From NCBI GenBank assembly GCA_030533445.1, contig CM060069.1, positions 5,562,716-5,626,715 of the forward strand: 64,000 nt of DNA, written 5' to 3'. A program made the position numbers and the translations under genes. This DNA is from Cyprinodon diabolis. Taxonomy: Eukaryota; Chordata; Actinopteri; Cyprinodontiformes; Cyprinodontidae. Below the pieces are notes generated by a model that saw only the letters and a list, made by a program, of their open reading frames with translations, was not told the origin of the DNA and searched no databases. Below, piece by piece: positions 37,501 to 44,815 of this stretch. The stretch's first letter is position 1, and every line of letters starts with the position of its first letter.

Positions 37501-39466
37501 GCATATGGTCCAATGTAATTCTCCCAGCGCGATAGCAGAGTCGTTTTGAGGAAACTACGGTTGTAGCCAGTGATGGGACTAACGGCGTTGAAAGTAACGG
37601 CGTTACTAACGCCGTTGCCTTGTTTTAGTAACGAGTAATCTAACTAATTACTTTGACTGTAACTATAACGCAGTTACCATTGCAGACACCCCGTTACTGC
37701 GCGTTACTCAGGTCGCACAATGAACCTTTTTTCATGATAGGACTCGTGCGCAGCTGCGTGAAGCTGACACCCCACCCACGTCAAAAAACTCTGCAAATAG
37801 ACTGAATGGTTAGTGCAACGTTAGTGCAGATTTGTGCAGAAAAAATATTGTTTGTGCTACTTTTGTTTAAGAGATATTAAAGATTATTTTTTAGGTCATC
37901 CAGAGGTGCGCGCCTTGTCATGAGAGAGGGGAGGATGAGAATGGCTGATGTATAGTGAGATTCCGTCTGTCAGTTTGGTAGGTGGGTGTTTCTGCTGGTG
38001 GGTGTTAACTTACAGCACGCACAGAGAGATGGAGAGTGAGGAGGATCCAGCAGCAAAACAGCGTTTTCCACATGGAAATACCGGTGTTACGTCGAGCTGC
38101 GTTTCCCCATCACATACGGTTTCCTCTGCATCTCCGCACAGCGCAGGCGGCAAGAGTCACCGCGCAAGCGACAGGAAACGCGCATGCTCGCTAAAGGCGC
38201 GCAACAGTCGCCCTGTGCTCGCGCCACAGGAGAACTATGGAGAGCGTGAACGATCAAATGAAAGGGAGAAATCTGGATGGATGGATACTCTGCCTTTTCA
38301 ACCTACTGTATTTTTTATTTTAAACATTATTTGATGGCCTTTGTGGCAGGTATGGAGATCCATATTTTATGTCACACGCAGAGTATACATCTAGATAGAT
38401 AGATGGATAATAGATGTTGCAGTATCTATAACAACCCAAACACACAGGACTTCAAAATTAGACATCCCCAGTTATTAATTTCACCAGATCTGAATGCCCT
38501 GTTAAAAAACTTCACATGGCGTTCCCCCCTGATGTCATTTACGTTGAGTTGCAATAAATGCTAAACTCTCTGCAGGTTCTTGTCTTTGTCGTCCATTCTA
38601 TTCAGCTGGCTTTGAAACACACCGCGAGAAGGTGGGGGCTGGGTGGTGAGGGGTACGGGGGCGAGAAACGCAAAAGTAACGCAATAGTTACTTTTACTAG
38701 TAACTAGTTACTTTTATTGTGGAGTAACTCAGTCAGTAACTCAGTTACTTTTTGGGAGAGGTAACTAGTAACTATAACTAATTACTTTTTCAAAGTAACG
38801 TGCCCAACACTGGTTGTAGCCCACTGTCTGGCTTGCTGTGGTCGTGGAAAGGTGTCTGTTTTGTAGAATTAATTATCCGCTGACGAGTTATTAATCCGGA
38901 AAAGCCGAATCTGTGCATATGTTGCCAACTTTACTGCAGTATGAAAAGTCAGCTGAGCATATTGCCAATATGAAAAGAAATGGACAAAAAAAACCATGGA
39001 GGAAAACAGCAAGAAAAGGTAACCAAATAACAAAAGGTAGAACAAATAATGGATGTCTATTCTATTCAAATTTCTGTATCTGTATAATGGGTCTGTTTGA
39101 TGTGCTGTCTTCTCAATTCAGAGGGCCCCATGCCTTTCTTTGCCTAGGGCCCCAAATGTCCTAAATCCGCCCCTGGAAGGGGCTTTACTCTTTTAAAAAA
39201 AAAAAAAAAGCATTTTAGCGCAAACACAGATATTCTCACACCTCCATCTGCTATATTTACCTCCGCTTCTTCTGTGGCATGGAGAAGCCGCATTCCAGCA
39301 GAGATGAGCGGCAATGAGCATCAAATCAGTTCCCATGGAGACCCGGAGGACAGAAATAAAAGACAGGAGAGATGAGAGGAGATGGACGCTGCAGCATCCG
39401 GCCGGCTGGGGGGTGCTCACCTGCACGGGGCGCGCGGCTCCGGTACCTGCTGCTGTTGGACGTCAT
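15110..39466 (-). CDS. sept5: septin 5-type GTPase (spliced gene)
   Basis: A filament-forming GTP-binding septin, by family a cytoskeletal and presynaptic exocytosis regulator. Coding exons in transcript order: 39466-39421 (putative), 30821-30731, 30651-30565, 30469-30346, 26997-26863, 26546-26429, 24591-24490, 24324-24228, 24154-24019, 15745-15643, 15172-15110. From 30821 onward all junctions have GT/AG sites and compatible phases, giving 351 residues before the stop. Visible landmarks are [10 protein letters not shown], the polybasic [10 protein letters not shown]-loop [73 protein letters not shown] and a glutamine-rich coiled coil. The [12 protein letters not shown] tail points to SEPT5 rather than SEPT4 or SEPT2. 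P-loop and G3 each have an unusual residue. The first exon ends in phase 1 while 30821 starts in phase 0, so one small exon is missing. Introns are full of transposons. Confidence 0.9.
15173..15642 (-). other. septin intron (last)
   Basis: The 470-bp intron has donor GTGAGT at 15642 and acceptor CAG at 15173. The A-rich tract near 15360 is non-coding. Confidence 0.85.
15643..15745 (-). CDS. sept5: septin exon with [12 protein letters not shown] linker
   Basis: A 103-nt exon. It begins with the last base of a split serine codon and reads [18 protein letters not shown], then [13 protein letters not shown] up to donor GAG|GTGAGT. The proline-rich linker and following charged helix are characteristic of SEPT5. 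Confidence 0.93.
15746..17097. other. septin intron, AT-rich, nothing recognised
   Basis: First part (in plus coordinates) of the 8.3-kb intron between 15745 and 24019. No coding exon or clear repeat family was seen. Confidence 0.5.
17098..17173. repeat. (GGAA)n microsatellite
   Basis: About 18 consecutive tetranucleotide units, uninterrupted, inside the septin intron. Confidence 0.97.
17268..18459 (+). mobile_element. Tc1-like transposon, left end lost
   Basis: The right terminus reads CCTAATAAAGTGGCCGGTGA to about 18459. The expected reverse complement of it is missing on the left: similarity begins at CCTGTCCAACTGCTC near 17268. Loss of one inverted repeat means this copy can no longer be mobilised as a unit. 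Confidence 0.85.
17391..18425 (+). pseudogene. Tc1-like DDE transposase with one nonsense codon
   Basis: Starting at ATG 17391 the frame reads a helix-turn-helix DNA-binding region ([20 protein letters not shown]), a second HTH-type region, and then the DDE domain with [17 protein letters not shown] and [12 protein letters not shown]. These supply the D, D and E of the D,D(34)E triad. It ends at 18425, giving the usual ~340-residue length. A TGA at 17709-17711 splits it after SERTVC; reading resumes in the same frame with [14 protein letters not shown]. No other damage was noticed. Transposase of this family cuts and pastes at TA. The nonsense codon plus the lost left terminus make the copy inactive. 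Confidence 0.93.
18495..18753. repeat. palindromic MITE (CACTGCAAAAA family), copy 1
   Basis: Contains the two mirror-image blocks of this family: CTTAAAATATGTGTATTTG with GGTAAATGAGGTGATCTGCC on one side, and CCATTGGCAAATTCTC with TTTGGCAGTGTA on the other. Copies also occur at 29855-30317, 34384-34663 and 62104-62396. Confidence 0.65.
18754..19834. other. septin intron, nothing recognised
   Basis: No gene or clear repeat was identified. Contains the TTAA (19831-19834) that borders the next element. Confidence 0.4.
19835..20952 (+). mobile_element. Kolobok-like DNA transposon with THAP relic
   Basis: Inverted ends AAGGGTCACAGAATG (left) and CATTCTATGACCCCT (right), flanked on both sides by TTAA (19831-19834 and 20953-20956). 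A TTAA target duplication together with a THAP-type protein is the signature of the Kolobok superfamily. The copy is decayed and probably non-autonomous. Confidence 0.7.
20223..20480 (+). pseudogene. decayed THAP zinc-finger domain
   Basis: One frame gives RKCSVPG with the first zinc cysteine. After a frameshift another frame gives [13 protein letters not shown], a stop, then [20 protein letters not shown] and [13 protein letters not shown]. The order CSVPG ... W ... CSExF is that of a C2CH THAP DNA-binding domain. The histidine of the final CxxH is tyrosine here and an internal stop is present, so it is a relic. Confidence 0.6.
20957..21844. other. septin intron, nothing recognised
   Basis: No coding frame or repeat identified. 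A weak minus-strand frame at 21513-21737 has no domain. Confidence 0.4.
21845..22345 (+). mobile_element. 5' end of another hAT-type element
   Basis: Begins CAGTGGCGGCCAG, a hAT-like terminus, and about 390 bp later has ATGGCGAACG starting [15 protein letters not shown] before a stop. This resembles the leader and first codons of an autonomous hAT gene. No matching right end or target duplication was located. Confidence 0.4.
22346..22955. other. septin intron with short TG repeat
   Basis: Unassigned apart from the TG microsatellite at 22544-22577 and a hairpin at 22922-22961. Confidence 0.4.
22544..22577. repeat. (TG)n microsatellite
   Basis: About 14 uninterrupted TG units followed by a short TATG interruption. 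Confidence 0.95.
22922..22961. repeat. perfect 17-bp hairpin at a transposon edge
   Basis: TATTAACTATACATGTA (22922-22938) is the exact reverse complement of 22945-22961, with a 6-base loop. The right arm is hAT sequence shared with copy 1 (near 1631), so the left arm looks like a templated inverted copy made at the breakpoint. Confidence 0.85.
22956..23830 (+). mobile_element. non-autonomous hAT element, copy 3 (left end lost)
   Basis: Matches copy 1 from TGTATAGTTAATACAGCTAT onward and ends ATATCCACCCCTG at 23830. It lacks the LINE carried by copy 1 and therefore shows the empty insertion site around 23041-23055. The left terminus is missing. Confidence 0.85.
24019..24154 (-). CDS. sept5: septin exon (septin-unique element)
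   Basis: A 136-nt exon completing the split valine of [20 protein letters not shown], then [17 protein letters not shown] and AQCIQNMT to donor CAG|GTGAGC. It lies in the septin-unique C-terminal region of the GTPase domain. Confidence 0.95.
24228..24324 (-). CDS. sept5: septin exon (RGRxYPWG region)
   Basis: A 97-nt exon reading [20 protein letters not shown] and [12 protein letters not shown] to a donor GTAAGA. Contains the conserved RxYPWG block used at the septin G interface. Confidence 0.95.
24490..24591 (-). CDS. sept5: septin exon ([12 protein letters not shown] region)
   Basis: A 102-nt exon, phase 0 at both ends, reading [20 protein letters not shown], then [14 protein letters not shown]. 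Acceptor TTTCAG and donor GTAGGT are both visible. Confidence 0.95.
24637..25318 (+). mobile_element. LINE 3'-UTR copy in septin intron
   Basis: A 680-bp match to the major LINE 3'-UTR, from CTATCTCTATAGTTATGCTG to the terminal AAGAAACTTAACTGCATT. Opposite in orientation to the septin gene. Confidence 0.9.
25319..26428. other. septin intron
   Basis: Mostly unassigned AT-rich DNA. About 25572-25632 (AAGGAAAAGTGTGGTCACAT and following, preceded by TTAA) is an isolated terminus of the Kolobok-like MITE family of 32077-32840. Confidence 0.45.
26429..26546 (-). CDS. sept5: septin exon with AKAD (G4) motif
   Basis: A 118-nt exon reading [39 protein letters not shown] to donor GTAACC. AKAD is the guanine-specificity motif. 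Confidence 0.95.
26863..26997 (-). CDS. sept5: septin exon ([16 protein letters not shown])
   Basis: A 135-nt exon reading [20 protein letters not shown] and [20 protein letters not shown]. Acceptor TTACAG, donor GTACCA. Confidence 0.95.
27181..27378 (+). mobile_element. LINE 3'-tail fragment
   Basis: From TTTCTCTCCACTGTTGCTAC to the 3' end of the major LINE. It sits inside the 27140-28195 element. Confidence 0.85.
27775..28060 (-). repeat. interspersed repeat, inverted mate of 6940-7225
   Basis: Reverse-oriented match to 6940-7225: CCAGCCAAGGGCCCAT, ACCAGGAGATAACG and CACTTCCCTGCAAAT blocks in mirrored order. Confidence 0.6.
28196..29189. other. septin intron, nothing recognised
   Basis: Several short open frames (for example 28307-28575) without motif, splice context or repeat similarity. 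Confidence 0.4.
29190..29785 (+). mobile_element. LINE 3'-UTR copy in septin intron
   Basis: Nearly 600 bp matching the major LINE 3'-UTR, including CTGTTCCTGTTTGGCTGTGA and GCCTGGTTCTGCTGGAGG, ending in ATAAACTGAATTGAATT. Confidence 0.9.
29855..30317. repeat. palindromic MITE family, two adjoining copies
   Basis: One copy runs to about 30048 and a second begins ACACTGCAAAAAACTATCTA and ends near 30317. Both contain the mirror blocks AGGTAAATAAGATTGATCTG / CCATTTGCAAATGG. Possibly one copy inserted at the end of the other. Confidence 0.6.
30346..30469 (-). CDS. sept5: septin exon with G3 (DVPG) motif
   Basis: A 124-nt exon reading [40 protein letters not shown]. The G3 motif, normally DTPG in septins, is DVPG (GAT GTG CCG GGT). 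Confidence 0.95.
30565..30651 (-). CDS. sept5: septin exon with P-loop (GEFGLGKS)
   Basis: An 87-nt exon reading [29 protein letters not shown]. The P-loop lysine and serine are kept, but the usual GESGLGKS serine is phenylalanine (TTT). Confidence 0.95.
30731..30821 (-). CDS. sept5: septin exon with polybasic region
   Basis: A 91-nt exon reading [30 protein letters not shown] to donor CAG|GTGAGG. The HRKSVKKG stretch is the membrane-binding polybasic segment. Acceptor CTTCTAG precedes GAC in phase 0. Confidence 0.93.
30971..31412 (+). mobile_element. LINE 3'-UTR copy in septin intron
   Basis: Matches the major LINE 3'-UTR with two internal gaps (after GATGTGCTCTCT and after TTTTGTATCTCTG). 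Ends ATAAACTGAACTGAATTGAA. Confidence 0.88.
31413..32076. other. septin intron, nothing recognised
   Basis: No gene or repeat identified. Confidence 0.4.
32077..32840 (-). mobile_element. Kolobok-like MITE, copy 2 (both ends)
   Basis: Ends AGTAGAAGTCCGGTC and the reverse complement AGGAAAAGTCCAGTC. The flanks ATAA and TTCA would be decayed copies of the TTAA seen at the other copies. Plus-strand ATGCCCACGTGCATGGCAGC at 32428 encodes [12 protein letters not shown], a THAP-like beginning, then a stop. Confidence 0.75.
32841..33309. other. septin intron, nothing recognised
   Basis: No supported feature. Confidence 0.4.
33310..33536 (+). mobile_element. LINE 3'-tail fragment
   Basis: From GAGCCTGGTTCTGCTGGAGG to GAATTGGCGCTATAG. 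The final AT-rich tip is missing. Confidence 0.88.
33537..34383. other. septin intron, nothing recognised
   Basis: A 96-codon frame at 34119-34409 runs into the neighbouring MITE and shows no domain, so it is not called. Confidence 0.4.
34384..34663. repeat. palindromic MITE, copy 3
   Basis: ACTCCAAAAACAATCTAGAA at the left, TTCCAGTGTA at the right, mirror blocks GGTAAATAAGATGATTTGCC and ATTGGCAAAATC inside. Confidence 0.65.
34664..35423. other. septin intron, nothing recognised
   Basis: No supported feature. Confidence 0.4.
35424..35592 (-). mobile_element. LINE internal 3'-UTR fragment
   Basis: Matches from GGAAGAAACCTCCAGCAGAA to AACAAAGGTG of the major LINE 3'-UTR. Both ends are missing. 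Confidence 0.8.
35899..35915 (-). CDS. sept5: candidate septin micro-exon (speculative)
   Basis: The minus strand shows CCCAG|GAGACAAGGAGACAGAG|GTCCCA, 17 nt. It would join exon 39466-39421 (ending phase 1) to 30821 (phase 0) and give ...RAGDKETE before DKEYVGF. The reading frame and length fit the missing piece, and the sequence resembles the EDKQDI-like segment of SEPT5. Against it, the donor GTCCCA is poor and the acceptor lacks a clear pyrimidine tract. Confidence 0.2.
35989..36640 (-). mobile_element. non-autonomous hAT element, copy 4
   Basis: Begins CAGGGGCGGATTTTGG and continues through GGGGCCCTAGGCAAAGACAG, in the same orientation as copy 2 (10674-11482). The far end stops near the TCATGCAGCTATTATTCATG region without a terminus. 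Confidence 0.8.
36745..37300. repeat. two different diverged tandem duplications
   Basis: One pair: GATGTGAATGATGTGTACAG (near 36754) and GAATGTGAATGATGTGCACA (near 36891). Second pair with a period of about 152 bp: TATATGCTTATAATGACACT (36958) and TATATGCTTATAATAACATA (37110), both followed by ATAGAGTTTAGCAAATATTC and CTACAAGTTTGGTGGCA. AT-rich, non-coding. Confidence 0.75.
37568..38812. mobile_element. second hAT family, 1245 bp, perfect 8-bp duplication
   Basis: The left end CAGTGATGGGACTAACGGCG and the reverse complement of the right end (CAGTGTTGGGCACGTTACTT) are inverted repeats, flanked by the perfect duplication GTTGTAGC (37560-37567 and 38813-38820). Subterminal regions are packed with GTAACG/AGTTACT repeats, a typical hAT transposase-binding arrangement. 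The interior holds a short frame beginning [11 protein letters not shown] (38029) that may be a remnant of the transposase N-terminus. Confidence 0.9.
38029..38334 (+). pseudogene. possible remnant of hAT transposase N-terminus
   Basis: The open frame begins [20 protein letters not shown] and continues with serine-rich and basic sequence to TAA at 38332. There is no BED finger or hAT dimerisation block. Called only because it lies inside the hAT at the place expected for the gene start. Confidence 0.3.
38930..39175 (+). mobile_element. non-autonomous hAT element, right-end fragment (copy 5)
   Basis: From TGAAAAGTCAGCTGAGCATA to the terminus CTAAATCCGCCCCTG. Opposite in orientation to copy 4, and its outer flank resembles the outer flank of copy 4. 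Confidence 0.8.
39421..39466 (-). CDS. sept5: putative first coding exon of the septin
   Basis: ATG at 39466-39464 opens [15 protein letters not shown] and ends at donor CAG|GTGAGC (intron from 39420). The surrounding ~150 bp are GC-rich and CpG-containing, as for a promoter-proximal exon. A short basic N-terminus with RYxS is similar to the start of SEPT5. It ends in phase 1, so it cannot join 30821 directly without another exon of 3n+2 nt. Confidence 0.6.
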
Positions 39467-39526
39467 GTTGGACACAATGGAAGGATGCTGCTGATGAAAC
39501 CAAGGGATGGGGGGTGTGGACACGAT

Positions 39527-39534
39527 TTACGTCA
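39527..39534 (-). promoter_or_regulatory. CRE-like site upstream of the septin start
   Basis: TTACGTCA on the plus strand (TGACGTAA on the minus), about 60 bp upstream of the putative ATG in GC-rich sequence. It resembles a CREB/ATF site. A role is inferred from position. Confidence 0.35.
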
Positions 39535-39639
39535 TCACGGCACGAGGAGAAGAAGAGAACAGCCGCGAGCCAGTACGCACAGATCAGAAGTATTAGAGCT
39601 GTTACAGTTTATATGTTTATTTTTTTTTATTACCTCGGT

Positions 39640-40328
39640 TCATTCAAAATGACTCTGGATGTAATAGTGATGTACATAACCCAATCTGTCAGCAGTTCAC
39701 CAGGCCACCAGGTGGGGGCAGTGTCCCGCTTTACCTAAACACTGATATAGAGCAATAGAGCTCTATTCCATCCTGCTTCAGGCATCATATTATTATGAGT
39801 GGGAAGTAACAAAGTACATTTACCTTATTTCTGTACTTAAGTACTTTTTTTAGTATCTTTACCTGAATATTTTTATAACTTTGGATATGCATTGGATAAC
39901 TCCAATGCATTTCAAAGTCAAATATTGTAACTTCCACTCCATTTCTAGGAAGCTGCTAGTTAATTGTTCCTTTTGGTTCAGCTTAGCTTTGTAATCCGCT
40001 GTTGCTGTTTTTCTTTCTCGAAATGCATTTTCATCTTGTAAGACTGCAGCCCTTAGGACTGAATATGGACACCACTGTTTTAAAAATGTGCATGATATTT
40101 AACAAATGTGAGAATTTCAGGGCAGATATTATTTGTATAATTTTATCAAGGTGTTAGTTGTTGCCATGTTGCCAAGTTGTTCAGTAGGATGAGTCTCAAA
40201 GCAGAGTTGTACTTTCTTTGTTGTAATAGATTCAACATTAAACCTCTATTACATAGTGAAATTAATCACTATAGAGAATCAAGACACTCCTGCTTTCTTT
40301 TTGGTTTGTTTTTAAATAAGAAATAATA
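39640..40328. other. unassigned, with a dispersed-repeat-like stretch
   Basis: Around 39797-39880 the pattern AAGTAACAAAGTACATTTAC / GTACTTAAGTACTTTT looks like a common fish DNA-element terminus. Nothing else was recognised. Confidence 0.35.
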
Positions 40329-41338
40329 ATTCAATTCAACTCAGTTTATTTCTATAGTGCCAATTAAGTTTTTTAAGGAAAACCAGTTGATTGCATGGAC
40401 GTGTTAACTCAAAGGAAATCTCTCACAGTAGGCATGCTTGTAGTAACTGTGGAGAGGAAAAACTCCCTTTTAACAGGAAGAAACCTTCAGCAGAACCAGA
40501 CTCAGTGAGAGTGGCCATCTGCTGAGGCCGACTGGGGTTCAAGGAGACATAAGCAGAGATACAAAAAGCAGCTGTAAAAAGCGGGCCCAAGAAACACACA
40601 GCCAGATAGACAAGCACCGGACCAGCTCTAATGTCAGAGGCTGAAGAGAGCACATCCAGCCATTCACAGTCAGAGAAACAGGACAACACTGAAAAACAGG
40701 CCGATCTCCAAAATCTATAAACAAAGTTGTTGATGGCAGCAGCACAGCTGATATTTCTCTCCAGGATGGCATCACAGCCAAAAAGGAATGGACGAGGCGA
40801 AGCTATTATGGGAAAAAGCAGAGAGAGCATAATGTTACAGATTGGACTAACAAGTTCAGCAGAGTGGGAGAATAGAGATAGAATGAAGCAGAATAATGAA
40901 AACGGGGTCCCTATGTCCTCCAGCAGTCTAAGCCTATAGCAGCATAACTATAGAGATGCTCAGGATAACCTGAGCCACTCTAACTATAAGCTTTATCAAA
41001 AAGGAAAGTTTTAAGCCTAGCCTTAAAAGTAGACAGGGTGTCTGCCTCTTGGACTAAAACTGGTAGCTGGTTCCAGAGGAGAGGAGCCTGATAACTAAAA
41101 GATCTGCCTCCCATTCTACTTTTAGAAATTCTAGGAACCACTAGTAAACCTGCAGATTGAGAGCGAAGTGCTCTGTTAGGAACATAAGGAACAATCAGAT
41201 CTCTGATATCAGATGGAGCTTGGCCACTTAAGGCTTTATATGTGAGAAGGAGGATTTTAAACTCTATTCTGGATTTAACAGGAAGCCAATGAAGAGAAGC
41301 CAGGATAGGAGAGATGTGATCTCATCAGAACTCTGGCT
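40329..41338 (-). mobile_element. LINE 3' half (ORF2 end plus 3'-UTR)
   Basis: About 1 kb matching the major LINE: 3' tip at 40329, 3'-UTR, then the C-terminal ORF2 region (TCCATTGGCTTCCTGTTAAA region on the minus strand). It lacks the block around CTCTTTTTAATTTT near 41325, where it joins unrelated LINE sequence. Confidence 0.9.
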
Positions 41339-41452
41339 GCAGCTGGGTTCACAGAGTTAAATCTGTACACCACAGACATCAGCTACTGCACAGAGACCTG
41401 CCTCATTTAGAAGTTTTCTGATGACTCTGCAGTAGTTGGATGTATAAGAAGT
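41339..41452 (+). mobile_element. small fragment of a different LINE reverse transcriptase
   Basis: One plus frame reads LNLYTTDISYCTETCLI, a stop, then KFSDDSAVVGCIRSD, the RT motif region of a fish LINE (DD of the active site in SDDSAVVG). It abuts the truncated LINE at 41338. Confidence 0.55.
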
Positions 41453-41938
41453 GATCATGTCTTGCATATAGGCTCAATCCCAAACCACCACATTGCAATA
41501 CTGTATTGTGACCCTTGTTGACTCCCAGGGGCCATTATGGGACAGATTGGATTATTCAGATTTAGGTTTCTTGTCATAAATTTAAACGAGTGCGCTGCAT
41601 CAGATTCAAAAAGCGTTCTTATCTTCAGTAAATGACTGCAAATGATCCTTGTTAATGTGATGAATATCATCTGTGCGTAAGTGAGCGCGCTTTCTTGAGA
41701 ATTTGAAATCTGCATGATTATGCCCCCATCTGGAGTTAAGGAACCCCACTGAGAGATTGGCATCCATCTGACAGAGACAGCCAGAACAGGGGAGAGGTAG
41801 TGGCTGGCTGGGTCTAGCTCTAGGGGGTAACAGGCTGGTTATCCTCCCGCAGCAGTGGGTCGCAGTGAGCTTGTCACAGATATTTTTGATTTATGCCCAA
41901 TATTGAAGCGTGCTCTGCGCTATGTTATTCCACGCCAC
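41453..41938. other. unassigned, with DNA-transposon edge near 41466
   Basis: AGGCTCAATCCCAAACCACC at about 41469 repeats the left edge of the 27140-28195 element. The rest was not recognised. Confidence 0.4.
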
Positions 41939-42283
41939 AATTCAATTCAATTCAATTCAATTCAGTTTATTTATATAGCGCCAAATTCACAACACATGTT
42001 ATCTCAAGGCACTTTACAGTTCAACCAGATCATACAGTCAAATTGATACAAAGTTTTCTATCTAAGGAAAACCAGTTGATTGCATTGACTCATTGACTCA
42101 AATACAATCCCTCACACTAAGCATGCTTGTAGCGACAGTGGAGAGGAAAAACTCCCTTTTAACAGGAAGAAACCTCCAGCAGAACCAGGCTCAGTGTGAG
42201 CGACCATCTGCCAAGGCCGACTGGGGTTCAAGGAGACAGAAGCAGAGATACAAAAAGCAGCTGTAAAAGGCGGCCCCACAACA
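41939..42283 (-). mobile_element. LINE 3'-UTR fragment, short truncation
   Basis: Begins with five ATTCA/ATTCAATTCA-like units and runs to AAGGCGGCCCC. The 5-mer CACAA occurs on both sides (just left of 41939 and right of 42283), a possible target duplication. It is nested in otherwise continuous unique sequence. Confidence 0.88.
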
Positions 42284-43480
42284 CAAGAAGGACAATCAGG
42301 AACAAGCTGTGGGTCTATATACGGCCGAGGCGGTGATGAAGTGGGGGAAAGTTTGTGCAACAACAGAAGGACTGAGGGCGAAAAAGAGCGAGGATCCAGG
42401 TGGGAAAAGGGTCCCAGCGTTCTTGCGCACCTCGCTATTCTAGCTGATCCAGCTTCTTTTTCCACAATGCCGGTCATACAAACAAAACAAGCCGGTGATG
42501 TACCAAACAAGAATTACGCATATTGTAGAGCGGATGTAGATTTGACCAATCAGATGCCTCCTGTCTGCGGCACTGTCTTTGGTCACCAACAATTTTGGAG
42601 AGCTGCACCTAAGTGTGTGCGGAGGGGGCGGGGGCATATCTGCGTTAACTGCAACACACACGCATTGACCTGGTTTCTGAGTATAAATCAGCCTTTAGAT
42701 CTTAGCAACGGTGCTGTGCTGGTATTATGGTATTATGGTTTTTATATGGATAGTGAATAGTTCAGGGAGTTATCTAATTATTGGTCATATGAACTGACTG
42801 ATTGTATCAGCCGCCTGAACTTGTTCAAAAGTGTGTTGCTCAAAATCAAGGTAGTCAATGAATTAATCTGCATTGTTATATTTAAAAAACCTTAAAGGAA
42901 AGTTAATTTAGATAATCAATATAGAGCTTTTGGTTGGAAAACTACACTTTCACTGGGATTTTCTTATCTTTTTTGGGGGGTAGAATGTTACTTTGTATTG
43001 ATTTAGTTTGTCAATTAAAAAAGGAAAAAAAAAACTCCAACTTCCAAAAACAAAAACATGAAGTTGTGGGAAACCACTACAGCCTGTAAGCAAAAATGGG
43101 TGAGAGGAAAAAAAACAAAGCCTTTCCCTGAAGTAGGAGTTTCATTTTTTCTGCAGTATCTCATGTATCTTTTCTTCATCATATCGAAACCTTGAACTCC
43201 TAGTAGTTTGGATAGAAACTTACAGTAAAGCAGGAGTGAAATAAGACACTAAATTAGGTGGGAGTGGGTGTCTGGTAGTGCTAGGTGGGAGTGAAATCTA
43301 TAACATCCAAACAAATTAAGGAAGGAATGCAGTCATGGAGTTTCTTAAGAACATTAGATCATGAAAAAAAACAACATAGAGTAGCTAAACTGCTGTTTCA
43401 GAGAGTTTCTTTAAAGCTCTATACTCATCAACATTAAACCCACTTCCTAAAAATCCTATAATCAGACTAAGGCGCTGGAT
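42284..43480. other. unassigned; weak 139-codon frame at 42341-42760
   Basis: The plus frame at 42341-42760 has clustered cysteines (CVRRGRGHICVNCNTH) but no recognised domain and no splice support. GC content is raised from 42290 to 42640. Could be part of a DNA element interrupted by the LINE at 41939-42283. Confidence 0.3.
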
Positions 43481-43489
43481 TCACCACTG

Positions 43490-44040
43490 ACACCAGATCA
43501 AACTGCTTCATAAAGGGACGCATGCATCCACCAATGTCTGCAGATTGTTCAATTTAATAGACTATTCCTACAATGAAAACAATAAAGGCACCATATTATC
43601 ACTAAAGAAAACAAAGAAAAAGCATTTGATAGAGGTAATTGGAACTATTTGTTTGCATCTCTATGTAATCTTGGCATCTGCAGTGGTTTAATAAATGTGT
43701 TTAAAAACCCATAAAGTCCCCCAACCGCATGCATTTGAGAAAATAATCAAACATCTTGTAGCTTTGATCTGTAGAAGGGCACCAGGCAAGGATGTCCACT
43801 CACTCCTTCATTGTTTTCAATCATTATTGAACCACTAGCTACAGCAATCAGACTAACCAATAACCATATTACAGGTATTAAATGCAGTAATATAGAACAT
43901 AAAGTGAGTATTTATGCAGATGATGCATTACTTATTCTCCAGCACTCAAAAACCTTACTGTGACATATTGAGTTGCTGAAAATATTGTTTCATGCTTTTA
44001 CAATAATTTATAAACCACATAGGATGTTCTGCACACACTG
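43490..44040 (+). pseudogene. L1-like reverse transcriptase fragment, decayed
   Basis: Frames with stops read KGTRQGCPLTPSLFSIIIEP and VSIYADDALLILQHS. These are RT motifs with the catalytic YADD, preceded by weaker matches to the finger region. GTRQGCPLxPxLF is typical of the L1 clade, distinct from the main LINE family ([10 protein letters not shown]). Truncated at both ends and interrupted by stops and shifts. Confidence 0.75.
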
Positions 44041-44299
44041 AACTTTGCAAATATAGATTATTTGAGATGTTAAAGGCAAAGTCCAGTCAACATGGAATAA
44101 TCAATGGATTTATTCCTAAAACTAATACGTCCGCAGTGATTTAATGAATTTAGCATTAATCAGTAAAGAAATACAGATAGTCAAATAGTAAATATTAAAA
44201 AATACCGGCCATCCTTACGCAAATATAGTATCATCTGACTCCTGACATCTTCTGGAAGTGAGGTCACGGTGCGGTAAGCCTAGCGCCATTTTTTTTTTA

Positions 44300-44685
44300 C
44301 ATGGGAGCTGGCTCAAAGCTCGTCTGCCTGGCTGTGTGTTTCCTGGATGGGGCCGCCTTTTCCAGTTGCCTTTTGTATCTCTGCTTCTGTCTTCTTGAAG
44401 CCCAGTCGGCCTCGGCAGATGGCCGCTCACACTGAGCCTGGTTCTGCTGGAGGTTTCTTCCTGTTAAAAGGGAGTTTTTCCTCTCCACTGTCGCTACAAG
44501 CATGCTTAGTGTGAGGGATTGCTGAAGAGTCAATAAGTCGATGCAATCAACTGGTTTTCCTTAGATAGAAAACTTTGAATAAATGTGACTGTATGATCTG
44601 GTGAGCTGTAAATCGCCTCGAGATGACATGTGTTGTGAATTGGCGCTATAGAAAAAAACTGAATTGAACTGAATTTAATTTAATT
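44300..44685 (+). mobile_element. LINE 3'-UTR copy nested in the MITE
   Basis: From ACATGGGAGCTGGCTCAAAG to AACTGAATTGAACTGAATTT of the major LINE. Confidence 0.9.
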
Positions 44686-44815
44686 TTCCCTCTCCCTCCT
44701 TTTTACAAACAAAATCAATGGGAACTACTAGACACATCTGCAATCAACAACAATTATTGAAGATTTCCAGAGGAATTCACCAGAGAAATTCACCAGAGCT
44801 ATAGTGAAACTGACA

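Noticed and set aside
42341..42760. Cysteine-containing 139-codon frame as a host gene
   Set aside because: No recognised zinc-finger spacing, no splice or promoter support, and the region borders a LINE insertion.
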